Assembly (NCBI GenBank): GCA_023434825.1
Contig: JAEYSH010000009.1
Coordinates: 1-14,248, forward strand
DNA from: Methanobacteriota archaeon
GTDB lineage: Archaea; Methanobacteriota; Methanobacteria; Methanobacteriales; Methanobacteriaceae
Length of the DNA: 14,248 nt
Reading direction: 5' to 3'
Shown: positions 7,500 to 14,023 of the stretch, piece after piece
Layout: every line of letters begins with the position of its first letter
Numbering within the stretch: the first letter of the stretch is position 1
Made by a program: the position numbers and the translations under genes
The notes under the pieces: generated by a model
The model's input: only the letters and a program-made list of their open reading frames with translations
Database searches by the model: none
Told to the model about the DNA's origin: nothing

Positions 7500-7945
7500 T
7501 TTTATTTGATAATATAAGTTTAAAACGAATTTTTTAGTTAATGGGTACATCAAAAAAGGTAATAGAAGTGAAAAAGCCCATTGATACTAGATAATCACTG
7601 ATAACTTCTAAAAGATAGTTGGCTATAACTAATATTAATAATTTACGAAAATATGCATGATAATAATAATTAGGATTCCATTATTTGTTAAAAATTAATT
7701 AAGAAAATGAATTATATAAAAATAGATGCAAAATGAGCTATTTATGCTATTTAAATATCTATACTATATTTAAATCCTCAAAAAACCCTAATTATTTAAA
7801 AATGGAAATAATATTTTATAACATATTCGATAAATTAAAATAAAGTAATTTATTCCATTTTTAATATAAATAATCGTTAAATAAAGATTTAAAATTTTGG
7901 AATTTAAAATTCAAGGGATACTCATATTGCAAAATTAAAAAAAGA
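7500..7945. other. Long AT-rich gap between channel-like and adhesin genes
   Basis: No coding region is supported here. Next to the channel-like gene a T7 run on the minus strand (complement of 7937-7943) probably ends its transcript. Within the gap, two interlocked inverted repeats stand out: TTAATGGG (7538-7545) with CCCATTGA (7577-7584), and TAGAAGT (7563-7569) with ACTTCTA (7604-7610). Their alternating order is that of a pseudoknot, possibly part of the adhesin leader. The rest is featureless AT-rich sequence that must also hold the adhesin promoter, which I could not place with confidence. Confidence 0.4.
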
Positions 7946-9100
7946 TTAAATGAATGCAGCGGCGACAATTACTGCATTTATGATTATATATGCAAAGAAA
8001 AGGATTATCAGAGTAATCATGTCCATTTTCTTTGATAATAAATCTTCATCTTTCTTTTGATATAGATATATAGAAATAGTAGACTCAATAAGCGTCATTA
8101 GGATTAGAATTAGCCCTAAATCATTAACCATGTCAGCGAGGGTCATAACGCCTGTTTTTGGTATTAATTCTGATGTAATAATTGTATTAGCAATTGCTAC
8201 AAATAAAGCACCTGAACCAAGAACAAAACGTGTTTCAGCATTATTAGGTCTAATTAATAGCGCCAGTAGGGCCGCTCCAACTGCAACAAATAGGCCTATA
8301 AATATCCTGAAGTAGAATCCAATATCAGGTCTGGAAATTTCAATACCTGCCCTAAGTTGTGAAAATGCTGTTGTATTTGAATTTAAACGTGGGTCTCCAA
8401 AATTAGACTTGTAAAAATGTGTTTTTTCAATAACACCCATTTTATCAATTTCATATCCCGGTATCTGTACTCTTGAACTGATCTGAGATGCATTATCATC
8501 CACTACATAAACCATATCTGATTTTTCCAGTTGTTCATCCTCTATATCTAAAGTGAGGACATGATTATCAACAGGGAACCTTAAAACATCGAAAAATTTT
8601 TTTATATTAGCTCTAACATAATATATCTGATAATGTTGGGATCCATTTGTATAATTATCTTTTAACTCTTTCTTTTCTATGTTTCCGTCAATTACCTGGA
8701 AGTTTTCACCTGGATTGACGTTACTACCATTCCATCTAAACCATATATAAAAATCAGTAGTCCATTTACTGTCGGATAAGGATATATCATCAATTTTATC
8801 TATATAAAGCCCTGTAATGACTTTAGTAGGCGTATTATTATTTATTGAGTTCATTTCTCCTGAAGTGAGTACTGGTTCAGTTATATTAGGATTCATTCTT
8901 TCTATATGTTTGGAAATGTCTGCCTGTTTATCTGAATAAACAATACCTGCCATATAACTACCTACAATCAAAAATACTACTATGATTGCGATTGACCAGT
9001 ATCTAATAAATTTACGCCCTTTTGGAGTAAGTTGGTTATTCTTCGAATATTTATTGTTATCTTCAAGAGATTTATCAGATTTATCATTTCTACCAAACAT
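7946..9100 (-). CDS. Pentameric ligand-gated ion channel-like membrane protein
   Basis: The 384-aa protein has a basic N-terminal tail, an extra N-terminal helix (about 34-55), an extracellular beta domain (about 90-255) and four helices. These are M1 about 262-283, M2 about 291-311, M3 about 325-347 and M4 about 360-383. The beta domain has VITGLYIDKIDDI, the tryptophan strand FYIWFRWNG and FPVDNHVLTLDIED in the place of the Cys-loop FPFD motif. M2-M3 reads TRFVLGSGALF...ELIPKTGVMTL, which aligns with GLIC NVTLVVSTL...TNLPKTPYMTY. Glu289 falls at the pore -2' position, favouring cation selectivity. There is no cysteine, as in prokaryotic members, and M1 lacks the usual proline. The ligand is unknown. 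It could instead belong to a related non-channel membrane family. The start follows GGAAG eight bases upstream. Confidence 0.65.
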   Translation of the reverse strand: MFGRNDKSDKSLEDNNKYSKNNQLTPKGRKFIRYWSIAIIVVFLIVGSYMAGIVYSDKQADISKHIERMNPNITEPVLTSGEMNSINNNTPTKVITGLYIDKIDDISLSDSKWTTDFYIWFRWNGSNVNPGENFQVIDGNIEKKELKDNYTNGSQHYQIYYVRANIKKFFDVLRFPVDNHVLTLDIEDEQLEKSDMVYVVDDNASQISSRVQIPGYEIDKMGVIEKTHFYKSNFGDPRLNSNTTAFSQLRAGIEISRPDIGFYFRIFIGLFVAVGAALLALLIRPNNAETRFVLGSGALFVAIANTIITSELIPKTGVMTLADMVNDLGLILILMTLIESTISIYLYQKKDEDLLSKKMDMITLIILFFAYIIINAVIVAAAFI

Positions 9101-9371
9101 GAAGTGACTTCCAGTTATTATGAATTTAAAAAATTTTTACAAAAATATTATCTTTTATGATATTTAATTCAATCTCTTCCGACTACTTATAATTAGCCAA
9201 ATAACAAAAAATGGTATAGATATATTACTTTAACAGCTCTAAGATATTTTCAATATTATTTTAAAATTCAAATATAAATTAAACTGTAGAATTCATTTTA
9301 GATAAAATAAAGAGCATTTCACCAATAAATAATCAGTAAATAATAATTTATGAAAAATTAAATTAAAAAAT

Positions 9372-9644
9372 TTATTCAATACTTTCAATTTTTCCAATGT
9401 TCCGCCTGTAGTACTCGTATCCACGTGGCGATAAAGAAACATTAAAAAAGTCATATCTAATTTTACTTCGTCCAGGCAACGTAGTTACAAGACCCATATC
9501 TTCTAATAATAGTACTGCTTCATTTATTTCATCAAATTCAAGATTTGTAATTCTCTTTATAACATCACCGTTACTTGTCCAAACTCTGCTTCGTTCTACC
9601 ATTGCTTTTAGTATTAAAATTGCATTTTTCTGGTTAGAATCCAT
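9372..9644 (-). CDS. Small winged-helix DNA-binding protein
   Basis: The 90-aa protein reads as one winged helix-turn-helix domain. The helices are NAILILKAMVERSRV, the segment DVIKRITNLEFDEINEAVLLLEDMG and a wing with LVTTLPGRSKIRYDFFNVSLSPRGYEYYR, as in MarR/ArsR-like or archaeal helix-turn-helix proteins. No ligand domain is present. The start at ATG 9644 is chosen because GGTGA lies four bases upstream; a longer frame from TTG at 9668 would run through that ribosome binding site. A TATA box (complement of 9690-9697) lies upstream, and a 30-bp palindrome overlaps its distal side, suggesting autoregulation and joint control of the divergent cupin gene. Confidence 0.8.
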   Translation of the reverse strand: MDSNQKNAILILKAMVERSRVWTSNGDVIKRITNLEFDEINEAVLLLEDMGLVTTLPGRSKIRYDFFNVSLSPRGYEYYRRNIGKIESIE

Positions 9645-9689
9645 TATATCACCTTTAAAATTTATCAATTAAATTATTGTATATTATAG

Positions 9690-9697
9690 CATATAAA
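9690..9697 (-). promoter_or_regulatory. TATA box of the winged-helix gene
   Basis: The minus strand reads TTTATATG about 45 bases upstream of the ATG. The purine-containing CGA next to it on the upstream side resembles a BRE element. Transcription would start about 25 bases downstream, leaving a short leader. Confidence 0.5.
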
Positions 9698-9725
9698 TCG
9701 AACTGTATAATTATGCAATTCGATT
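9696..9725. promoter_or_regulatory. 30-bp palindrome between divergent winged-helix and cupin genes (candidate operator)
   Basis: Outer arms AATCGAA (9696-9702) and TTCGATT (9719-9725) pair perfectly, and the centre TGTATAATTATGCA (9704-9717) is also self-complementary apart from one T-G pair. Only one position per arm mismatches outright. The site touches the TATA box of the winged-helix gene and lies about 75 bases before the cupin start, as expected for a repressor acting on both genes. Confidence 0.6.
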
Positions 9726-9801
9726 ATGATAAAGTAGATATTTCAAACTTAAAAACAAGAAAAGGAAATAATAACCATAATGAACAAATAGGACGGAAAA
9801 T

Positions 9802-10155
9802 ATGATTTTTAAATCCCAAAACACAACAAATATAGTAAAGCATAATGTAAAGATGCATATCTACAATACAAAAGAAGAATGTTCAAACGCCGCAGTAGTT
9901 TATCAAGAAACAGAAATAGGACACTCTGAAGAGTTTTATCATGAAAAAAGTGCATTTATTTACTATATTTTAGAAGGAAGTGGTAAATGGATAATTGAAG
10001 ATGAAGAATACGAAGTTGAGGCTAGAGATGTAGTAATTGTTCCGGCAGGTAAAAGATTTTATTTTAAAGGAAATTTAAAGCAGATTTGCATTACTGCACC
10101 CGCTTGGACTGAAGAATATGAAAAACATGTTAAATATATCAATTTAGCTAAATAG
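9802..10155 (+). CDS. Single-domain cupin
   Basis: The 117-aa protein is a small beta-barrel cupin, recognisable from EEFYHEKSAFIYYILEGSGKW (first motif) and EYEVEARDVVIVPAGKRFYF (second motif), then a final strand ending in APAW. The usual metal ligands are mostly gone. Motif 1 keeps His47, but the second His and the Glu are not at their positions, and motif 2 has Phe/Tyr where His is expected. Metal binding may therefore be lost or altered and a catalytic role is doubtful; sugar or small-ligand binding is possible. The ribosome binding site is weak (GGACGG). The gene diverges from the winged-helix regulator, and its last eight bases overlap the convergent QueG-like gene. Confidence 0.85.
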   Translation: MIFKSQNTTNIVKHNVKMHIYNTKEECSNAAVVYQETEIGHSEEFYHEKSAFIYYILEGSGKWIIEDEEYEVEARDVVIVPAGKRFYFKGNLKQICITAPAWTEEYEKHVKYINLAK

Positions 10156-10597
10156 GAGCATCAGTAAGCACCGTACCCCAATTAACACCATATCCCACTT
10201 CAGGTGTTATAATCACACCGTTATTTTCGATTTTACCCATATCTGCCATTTTTGCAGCCAGATTATGTATAGATGTGAATGTAAGATCTACCACTTTAGA
10301 TTTTGGAACAGGAAAAGCTTTATAACCTTTATCTTCTAACAGATGACTTAAATGACTGCTAATTGACCTTAGTTTACAATTAGTGCGGTCGTAAATTTTT
10401 GAATAATTTATAAATGATTTATTCGGACTTATATTAGGCAAAGTAATTCCAAAGGATATCGCTCGAGGATATTCATTAATTAAAGTTCCATATTTGTCAA
10501 TAATTGGATCAGAGGCAACAGATAAATCAGTTGTTCCTAAAAAATAGTCTTCACACTCTTTTTCAATTATATTTCTTATTTCATCTTCTAATTCCAT
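10148..10597 (-). CDS. QueG-like iron-sulfur protein N-terminal domain, lacking the ferredoxin part
   Basis: The 149-aa protein matches the N-terminal domain of the epoxyqueuosine reductase/reductive-dehalogenase-like family. It has GTTDLSVAS, the strand YPRAISFGITLP, YDRTNCKLRSISSHLSHLLEDKGYKAFPVP, and then NLAAKMADMGKIENNGVIITPEVGYG followed by GTVLTDAP. In full-length members the cysteine-rich [4Fe-4S] motifs follow within a few residues of TDAP. Here a TAG stop comes right after TDAPI and no cysteine motif follows in the downstream frame. It is therefore a 3'-truncated gene or a free-standing domain. Its end overlaps the cupin stop by eight bases, so a rearrangement at that junction could have cut it. 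ATG is preceded by a modest AAGGAT. Confidence 0.7.
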   Translation of the reverse strand: MELEDEIRNIIEKECEDYFLGTTDLSVASDPIIDKYGTLINEYPRAISFGITLPNISPNKSFINYSKIYDRTNCKLRSISSHLSHLLEDKGYKAFPVPKSKVVDLTFTSIHNLAAKMADMGKIENNGVIITPEVGYGVNWGTVLTDAPI

Positions 10598-10648
10598 AAT
10601 AACATATCCTTTTTGCTTTTGTTTAATAAATAATTTTTTATAAAATTA

Positions 10649-10668
10649 TAGCGGAACAAATTCCGCTA
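10649..10668 (-). terminator. Hairpin terminator of the padR-ABC operon
   Basis: TAGCGGAA-CAAA-TTCCGCTA is a perfect 8-bp stem just past the permease stop codon. On the minus strand it is followed by a T/A-rich stretch (TAATTTTATAAAAAATT). It is the most GC-rich hairpin nearby and is well placed to end the operon. Confidence 0.65.
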
Positions 10669-10676
10669 AATATGAT

Positions 10677-11861
10677 TTATCTCGTCATAGATCTTCTAAA
10701 GAGAGGTACCGCTATGGCCATGGTAACAACTCCAAATGCTATCAAAATAACTATCTGGTATATTATGTCACCAATACCGGCATTTAGAAGAATTATTTTA
10801 CGCATTGCATCAGCTGCATAGGTAATTGGAATGAATTGAGCAATTGTCTGCATAAATCCAGGCATCTGCTGAATAGGGTAGAATACACCTCCAAGAAACA
10901 TCATAGGGAACATAAGCAAGTTAACTATCATAGTTCCTGATGCCTGATCTCCAGACATTGAAATTGCCAGAATTCCAACACCAATAAAACTGAATATACC
11001 CAGTAAGAGCAGCAAGAACGCCAGTAAAAGGCTTCCTTGAATGGTTACTCCAAAGAGCAGAATTGCAATTGCCAGTATTATCACACATTGAATGAATCCA
11101 CGTGTACAAAGTGCCATGGTTTTACCAATGATTATGGAAACCTGGCTAATTGGTGCTGAGAGCATTCCGTCAAATGTACCCATTTCTTTTTCTTTAGAGA
11201 TTGCTTCGGGGATACCGGTCATTACAGTCATCATCACAACCATAATCATTAATCCCGGTGCAAGGAAGTTGAAATAGTTTGTCTGGCCGGGTATAGTGGT
11301 TTCAATGTTTAAAACATACGGGAAGATCATTCCCTGCGGATTAACCTGCATATGTGATTCGTTACCCATTTTTACGACATTAGCTACAGCTTTCATGTCA
11401 TTCATGCCACTTACAGTACTTGCTAATACTTGCTGAATCTGCATTGAACTTTGAGGGTTACTATTGTCAACATAAACCGAAAAATCGGCCGATTTTCCGC
11501 TACTTATATTATCCGAAAACCCTGCAGGTATTATAAATGCGCCGTATATTTTTCCCTGATTAATTTGGCTTTTTGCTTCATCTATGCTGGAATACGTGGT
11601 GAAATCCATAAAGCTGGCATTTTTATTCAACGTTTGAAGTTCAGCAATAAATTCACTGCTTCCCTGACCCTGATCAAGATTTACAATTCCCATTGGCATG
11701 TGAGTTTGTGTGTTACCACTTGGAAAAATAAACCCAAACATGATCAGGAAAATCAAGGGCATTATAAAGAGGGCTGCAAGCTGCATACGGTTACGTCTAA
11801 ATTCCAGCATGTCTTTACTCATTACATGGAAACTGTTTCTAAATATTTTCACTATGTCCAT
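10677..11861 (-). CDS. ABC-2 type transporter permease
   Basis: The 394-aa permease has one N-terminal helix (about 27-47), a large extracellular domain (about 48-197; MGIVNLDQGQGSSEF, YGAFIIPAGFSDNI) and five further helices (about 198-218, 254-271, 276-302, 309-328 and 366-386). The cytoplasmic EKEMGTFDGMLSAPIS (224-239) before helix 3 and FYPIQQMPGFMQTIAQFIPITYAADAMR are typical of YhgE/drug-exporter-like ABC-2 permeases. It should form the membrane channel for the ATPase next door and export a drug, lipid or similar substrate not identifiable here. GGTGA four bases before its ATG contains the stop codon of the ATPase gene (gap four bases), pointing to translational coupling. Confidence 0.92.
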   Translation of the reverse strand: MDIVKIFRNSFHVMSKDMLEFRRNRMQLAALFIMPLIFLIMFGFIFPSGNTQTHMPMGIVNLDQGQGSSEFIAELQTLNKNASFMDFTTYSSIDEAKSQINQGKIYGAFIIPAGFSDNISSGKSADFSVYVDNSNPQSSMQIQQVLASTVSGMNDMKAVANVVKMGNESHMQVNPQGMIFPYVLNIETTIPGQTNYFNFLAPGLMIMVVMMTVMTGIPEAISKEKEMGTFDGMLSAPISQVSIIIGKTMALCTRGFIQCVIILAIAILLFGVTIQGSLLLAFLLLLLGIFSFIGVGILAISMSGDQASGTMIVNLLMFPMMFLGGVFYPIQQMPGFMQTIAQFIPITYAADAMRKIILLNAGIGDIIYQIVILIAFGVVTMAIAVPLFRRSMTR

Positions 11862-11865
11862 TATT

Positions 11866-12879
11866 TCACCTTACCCTTGCTTTTGGTTTTCCGTGATGGT
11901 GATGAGAATTTTCTGGTTTATGATTGGCTTCATCACGCATTTCTTTACCTGTAACAGCAAGGAAAACATCTTCAAGGGTTGATTCATTGCTATTTGTAAT
12001 TGAAGAGATATTTCCACCTTCATTTCTGATAGAATCAATAATTTGATTAAGAGAATCGTCGCCCTTTGCACTGATTTTCAAATTATAATGATCTTGCTGT
12101 GCTACTGCAGATACGACATCAAGAGATTCAATCTTTTTAATTAGTTCAGTTGAAAGATTGTCGATTTTAGTACCGAAAACAGTGGTATCTCCATCGCATA
12201 TCATTTTTTTCAAGTTTTCTGGTGTATCTAAAGCAGCTACTTTACCGTGGTCGATAATTGCGACACGATCACTAAGTGCTTCTGCCTCCTGCATTGCATG
12301 AGTTGTTAATATGATAGTTACACCGGTGTCGTTGATATCCTTTGTAATATCCCTAATTGAAAAGGTTGTTTGAGGATCAAGACCAAGAGTTGGTTCATCC
12401 ATGAAAAGAATCTCTGGTTCAGACAGCAATGCTCTTATAACATTAATACGCTGCTTCATACCTGTAGAATACTTTTCAATCTGCGTATCTCTCCATTTTT
12501 GCATATCAACAAGTTCTAAAAGTTCATCGATTCTAACTTCAAGCTTCTCTTTGGGTATTTCATAAAGTTTACCAAAGAAACGGAGATTTTCGGCTGCAGT
12601 GAGCTTATCATACATAATCATTTTTTCAGCAACAAGCCCGATTTTTTCTCGAACATAAGAAGCATCTTTAATTAAGTCATGCCCAGCAACTTTAGCAGAT
12701 CCAGATGTAGGTTGGGCTAATGTGCAAAGCATTCTAATAGTGGTACTTTTTCCAGCTCCATTCGGCCCTAAAAATCCAAAAATCTCGCCTTCTTTTACAT
12801 TCAAAGATAAATCGTCAACTGCTGTGAAATCACCGAACTTTTTAGTGAGATTATTTATTTCAATTGCATTTTTTGTCAT
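11866..12879 (-). CDS. ABC transporter ATP-binding protein with His-rich tail
   Basis: This 337-aa ATPase powers the adjacent ABC-2 permease. It has Walker A GPNGAGKS (38-45), signature YSTGMKQR (137-144), Walker B LFMDEP (158-163), D-loop GLDP, and the switch His in LTTHAMQEAE (His194). The Q-loop position reads GLVAEK, with Glu instead of Gln, as in some drug-exporter ATPases. After about residue 230 a C-terminal domain (DrrA-like) ends in NHKPENSHHHHGKPKARVR. The start MTKNAIEI at 12879 is chosen because GGGGGAAAT lies just upstream; an ATG 18 bases earlier lacks a comparable site. It lies 58 bases after padR on the same strand and four bases before the permease. Confidence 0.94.
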   Translation of the reverse strand: MTKNAIEINNLTKKFGDFTAVDDLSLNVKEGEIFGFLGPNGAGKSTTIRMLCTLAQPTSGSAKVAGHDLIKDASYVREKIGLVAEKMIMYDKLTAAENLRFFGKLYEIPKEKLEVRIDELLELVDMQKWRDTQIEKYSTGMKQRINVIRALLSEPEILFMDEPTLGLDPQTTFSIRDITKDINDTGVTIILTTHAMQEAEALSDRVAIIDHGKVAALDTPENLKKMICDGDTTVFGTKIDNLSTELIKKIESLDVVSAVAQQDHYNLKISAKGDDSLNQIIDSIRNEGGNISSITNSNESTLEDVFLAVTGKEMRDEANHKPENSHHHHGKPKARVR

Positions 12880-12937
12880 ATTTCCCCCATTGAGCATCCA
12901 TTACTCAAATAGGCTAATTTAATTTATTAAGCTTAAA

Positions 12938-13474
12938 TTATTCATCTTCAAGGGATTTTTCTATTTTTTTGAGTCTTTCGCCTAATTCACCGATGAATTC
13001 TTTGTGTTCTTTAAGTCTGTCTTTTTTGAGGTCTTCTAAGTAGGACGTGTATCCATCAAGTTCAGTTAATGCTTTTCTAATAGATAGTGCGCTGCGGTCC
13101 ATGTCATGATGGTGTCTCATACGTCCGGCCCATCTTTCAACTACTTTTTCTCCTTTTTCAGCCAGTTCATATTTTCCATCTTCTCTTTTGTTGATTAATT
13201 CTTCTTCAACCATTTTTTTAAGCATTGGATATACAGAACCTGGTGAAGGTCTGGGTGGGCCACAACTTCCACGACCTCTTTTATCCCACGACATCATTTT
13301 CATTCTTTCCTGTAATGCTTCCTGATGATCCTGAATAGAGTCCATGATTTCTACGCCATTTGCAGGGCCGTGTTCGTCCAATACATGGAGAATCCACATT
13401 CTTAAGCCCCCAAATCTCTGCATTTCCTCTATTCTTTCATGAAATTCCCGATGAAGATTTTTAAAAGGGTTCAC
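12938..13474 (-). CDS. PadR-family transcriptional regulator
   Basis: The 178-aa protein has an N-terminal winged helix with the PadR hallmark PSPGSVYPMLKKMVEEELI (77-95), then KREDGKYELAEKGEK, and a C-terminal helical, coiled-coil-like dimerisation part (about 110-178). An insertion of about 25 residues (roughly 50-76, rich in Met, Arg and Gly, with Cys71) separates the second helix from the recognition helix. RMRHHHDMD (118-126) is His-rich. PadR proteins commonly repress neighbouring efflux operons and are released by the transported compound, and this gene heads such an operon. The start is GTG at 13474, eight bases after GGAGG. Two palindromic operator candidates lie upstream. Confidence 0.93.
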   Translation of the reverse strand: MNPFKNLHREFHERIEEMQRFGGLRMWILHVLDEHGPANGVEIMDSIQDHQEALQERMKMMSWDKRGRGSCGPPRPSPGSVYPMLKKMVEEELINKREDGKYELAEKGEKVVERWAGRMRHHHDMDRSALSIRKALTELDGYTSYLEDLKKDRLKEHKEFIGELGERLKKIEKSLEDE

Positions 13475-13487
13475 TATTAATTCCTCC

Positions 13488-13522
13488 TATCGAATCGCCG
13501 ATTTGATATCGGTAATTTGATA
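13488..13522 (-). promoter_or_regulatory. Operator candidate 1 at the padR promoter
   Basis: Arms TATCGAATCGCCGAT (13488-13502) and ATCGGTAATTTGATA (13508-13522) are complementary at 12 of 15 positions. The site runs from the TATA box to next to the ribosome binding site, so a bound dimer would block initiation. Its right part shares GATATCG-nnn-ATTTGATAT with operator candidate 2. Confidence 0.6.
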
Positions 13523-13527
13523 TAAAA
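13520..13527 (-). promoter_or_regulatory. Proximal TATA box for the padR operon
   Basis: The minus strand reads TTTTATAT after a purine-rich AAAAAAGAAAAA stretch that could serve as BRE. Transcription would start near 13497, about 20 bases before the GTG start, inside operator candidate 1. Confidence 0.5.
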
Positions 13528-13579
13528 ATTTTTCTTTTTTAAAATTTTAAGTGTTATTTGAGCGATTTTTGAGTTTTAA

Positions 13580-13609
13580 TATCAAGTATTCGATATCGAC
13601 TATTTGATA
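13580..13609 (-). promoter_or_regulatory. Operator candidate 2 upstream of padR
   Basis: TATCAAGTATTCGAT (13580-13594) is followed directly by ATCGACTATTTGATA (13595-13609). The arms are complementary at 13 of 15 positions around a central CGATATCG. It lies about 25 bases downstream (on the minus strand) of a consensus TATA box at 13625-13632, so it would cover the start site of a second, distal padR promoter. Confidence 0.6.
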
Positions 13610-13624
13610 TGCTGTCTGTTCAAG

Positions 13625-13632
13625 TATATAAA
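13625..13632 (-). promoter_or_regulatory. Distal TATA box, consensus on the minus strand
   Basis: The minus strand reads TTTATATA, the archaeal consensus. With operator candidate 2 at the expected start site it makes a second padR promoter. The plus-strand reading TATATAAA could instead drive transcription into the hairpin array. Confidence 0.45.
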
Positions 13633-13649
13633 CTTACCGCTCAACCGCT

Positions 13650-13887
13650 CAAAAATTGAAAATTTTTGGTGCTTACGAAACGTAGTTTCGTAGCCGTGAA
13701 AATTGAAAATTTTCACATGCCCCAAACACTTTTAAGTGTTTGAGGGCTTTTTTAAAAATGTATTTATCAAAAAATCCGGCAGAACTACGTTCTGCTGCCC
13801 GAAAAATCGAAGATTTTTCTACGGCCTCGCAAAAAACATAGCATGCAAAAACTACGTTTTTGCTGCGTCAAAATCGATGATTTTGAC
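13650..13887. repeat. Array of eight mini-hairpins (mini-hairpin family, site 3)
   Basis: Eight inverted repeats are packed in 238 bp. They are CAAAAATT-GAA-AATTTTTG (13650-13668), TACGAAAC-GTA-GTTTCGTA (13674-13692), GTGAAAATT-GAA-AATTTTCAC (13696-13716), a terminator-like stem (13719-13747), GCAGAAC-TAC-GTTCTGC (13779-13795), GAAAAATC-GAA-GATTTTTC (13801-13819), GCAAAAAC-TAC-GTTTTTGC (13845-13863) and GTCAAAATC-GAT-GATTTTGAC (13867-13887). Stems differ from one another but stay perfectly paired. Loops recur (TAC or its complement GTA, GAA, GAT), as do the linkers TGCCCGAAAA and GCCTCGCA. Open frames across this stretch are not credible genes. Confidence 0.85.
13719..13753 (+). terminator. 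Strong intrinsic terminator-like hairpin without an upstream gene
   Basis: GCCC and CAAACACTT pair with AAGTGTTTG and GGGC (one bulged A at 13743), giving a 13-bp stem with a two-base central turn, followed directly by T6 at 13748-13753. It faces the plus strand, yet no protein gene on that strand precedes it within this window after 10155. Confidence 0.6.
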
Positions 13888-13936
13888 AGTAATTGCTGCG
13901 GAAGGAACAAAAAATTATTTTTTATATCAATAAAAA

Positions 13937-13988
13937 TATTTAAATGTGATTTATCACAAAGGTTAGATAAATATGATTTATCATATTT
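13937..13988 (+). promoter_or_regulatory. Promoter and twin palindromes upstream of the AbrB-type gene
   Basis: A TATA-like TATTTAAA (13937-13944) is followed by TGTGATTTATCACA (13945-13958, perfect apart from the central TT) and by AAATATGAT-TT-ATCATATTT (13969-13988). Both palindromes share the core TGATTTATCA and their centres are 27 bp apart. They would straddle the likely transcription start, fitting an autoregulatory operator pair. Confidence 0.55.
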
Positions 13989-14023
13989 TTCAGTTTTTTT
14001 TAATTTAAAGGGAGGGAATTTTT

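Noticed and set aside
11451..11982. Long open frames opposite the ABC permease and ATPase
   Set aside because: They are antisense shadows of two clearly conserved genes, have no ribosome binding site, and their composition reflects the reverse strand.
12880..12897. Earlier ATG start for the ABC ATPase
   Set aside because: The six extra residues would be encoded across the GGGGGAAAT ribosome binding site of the better start at 12879.
13650..13887. CRISPR array
   Set aside because: Units are not identical direct repeats with unique spacers; each is a different palindrome, spacing is irregular, and no cas gene is present.
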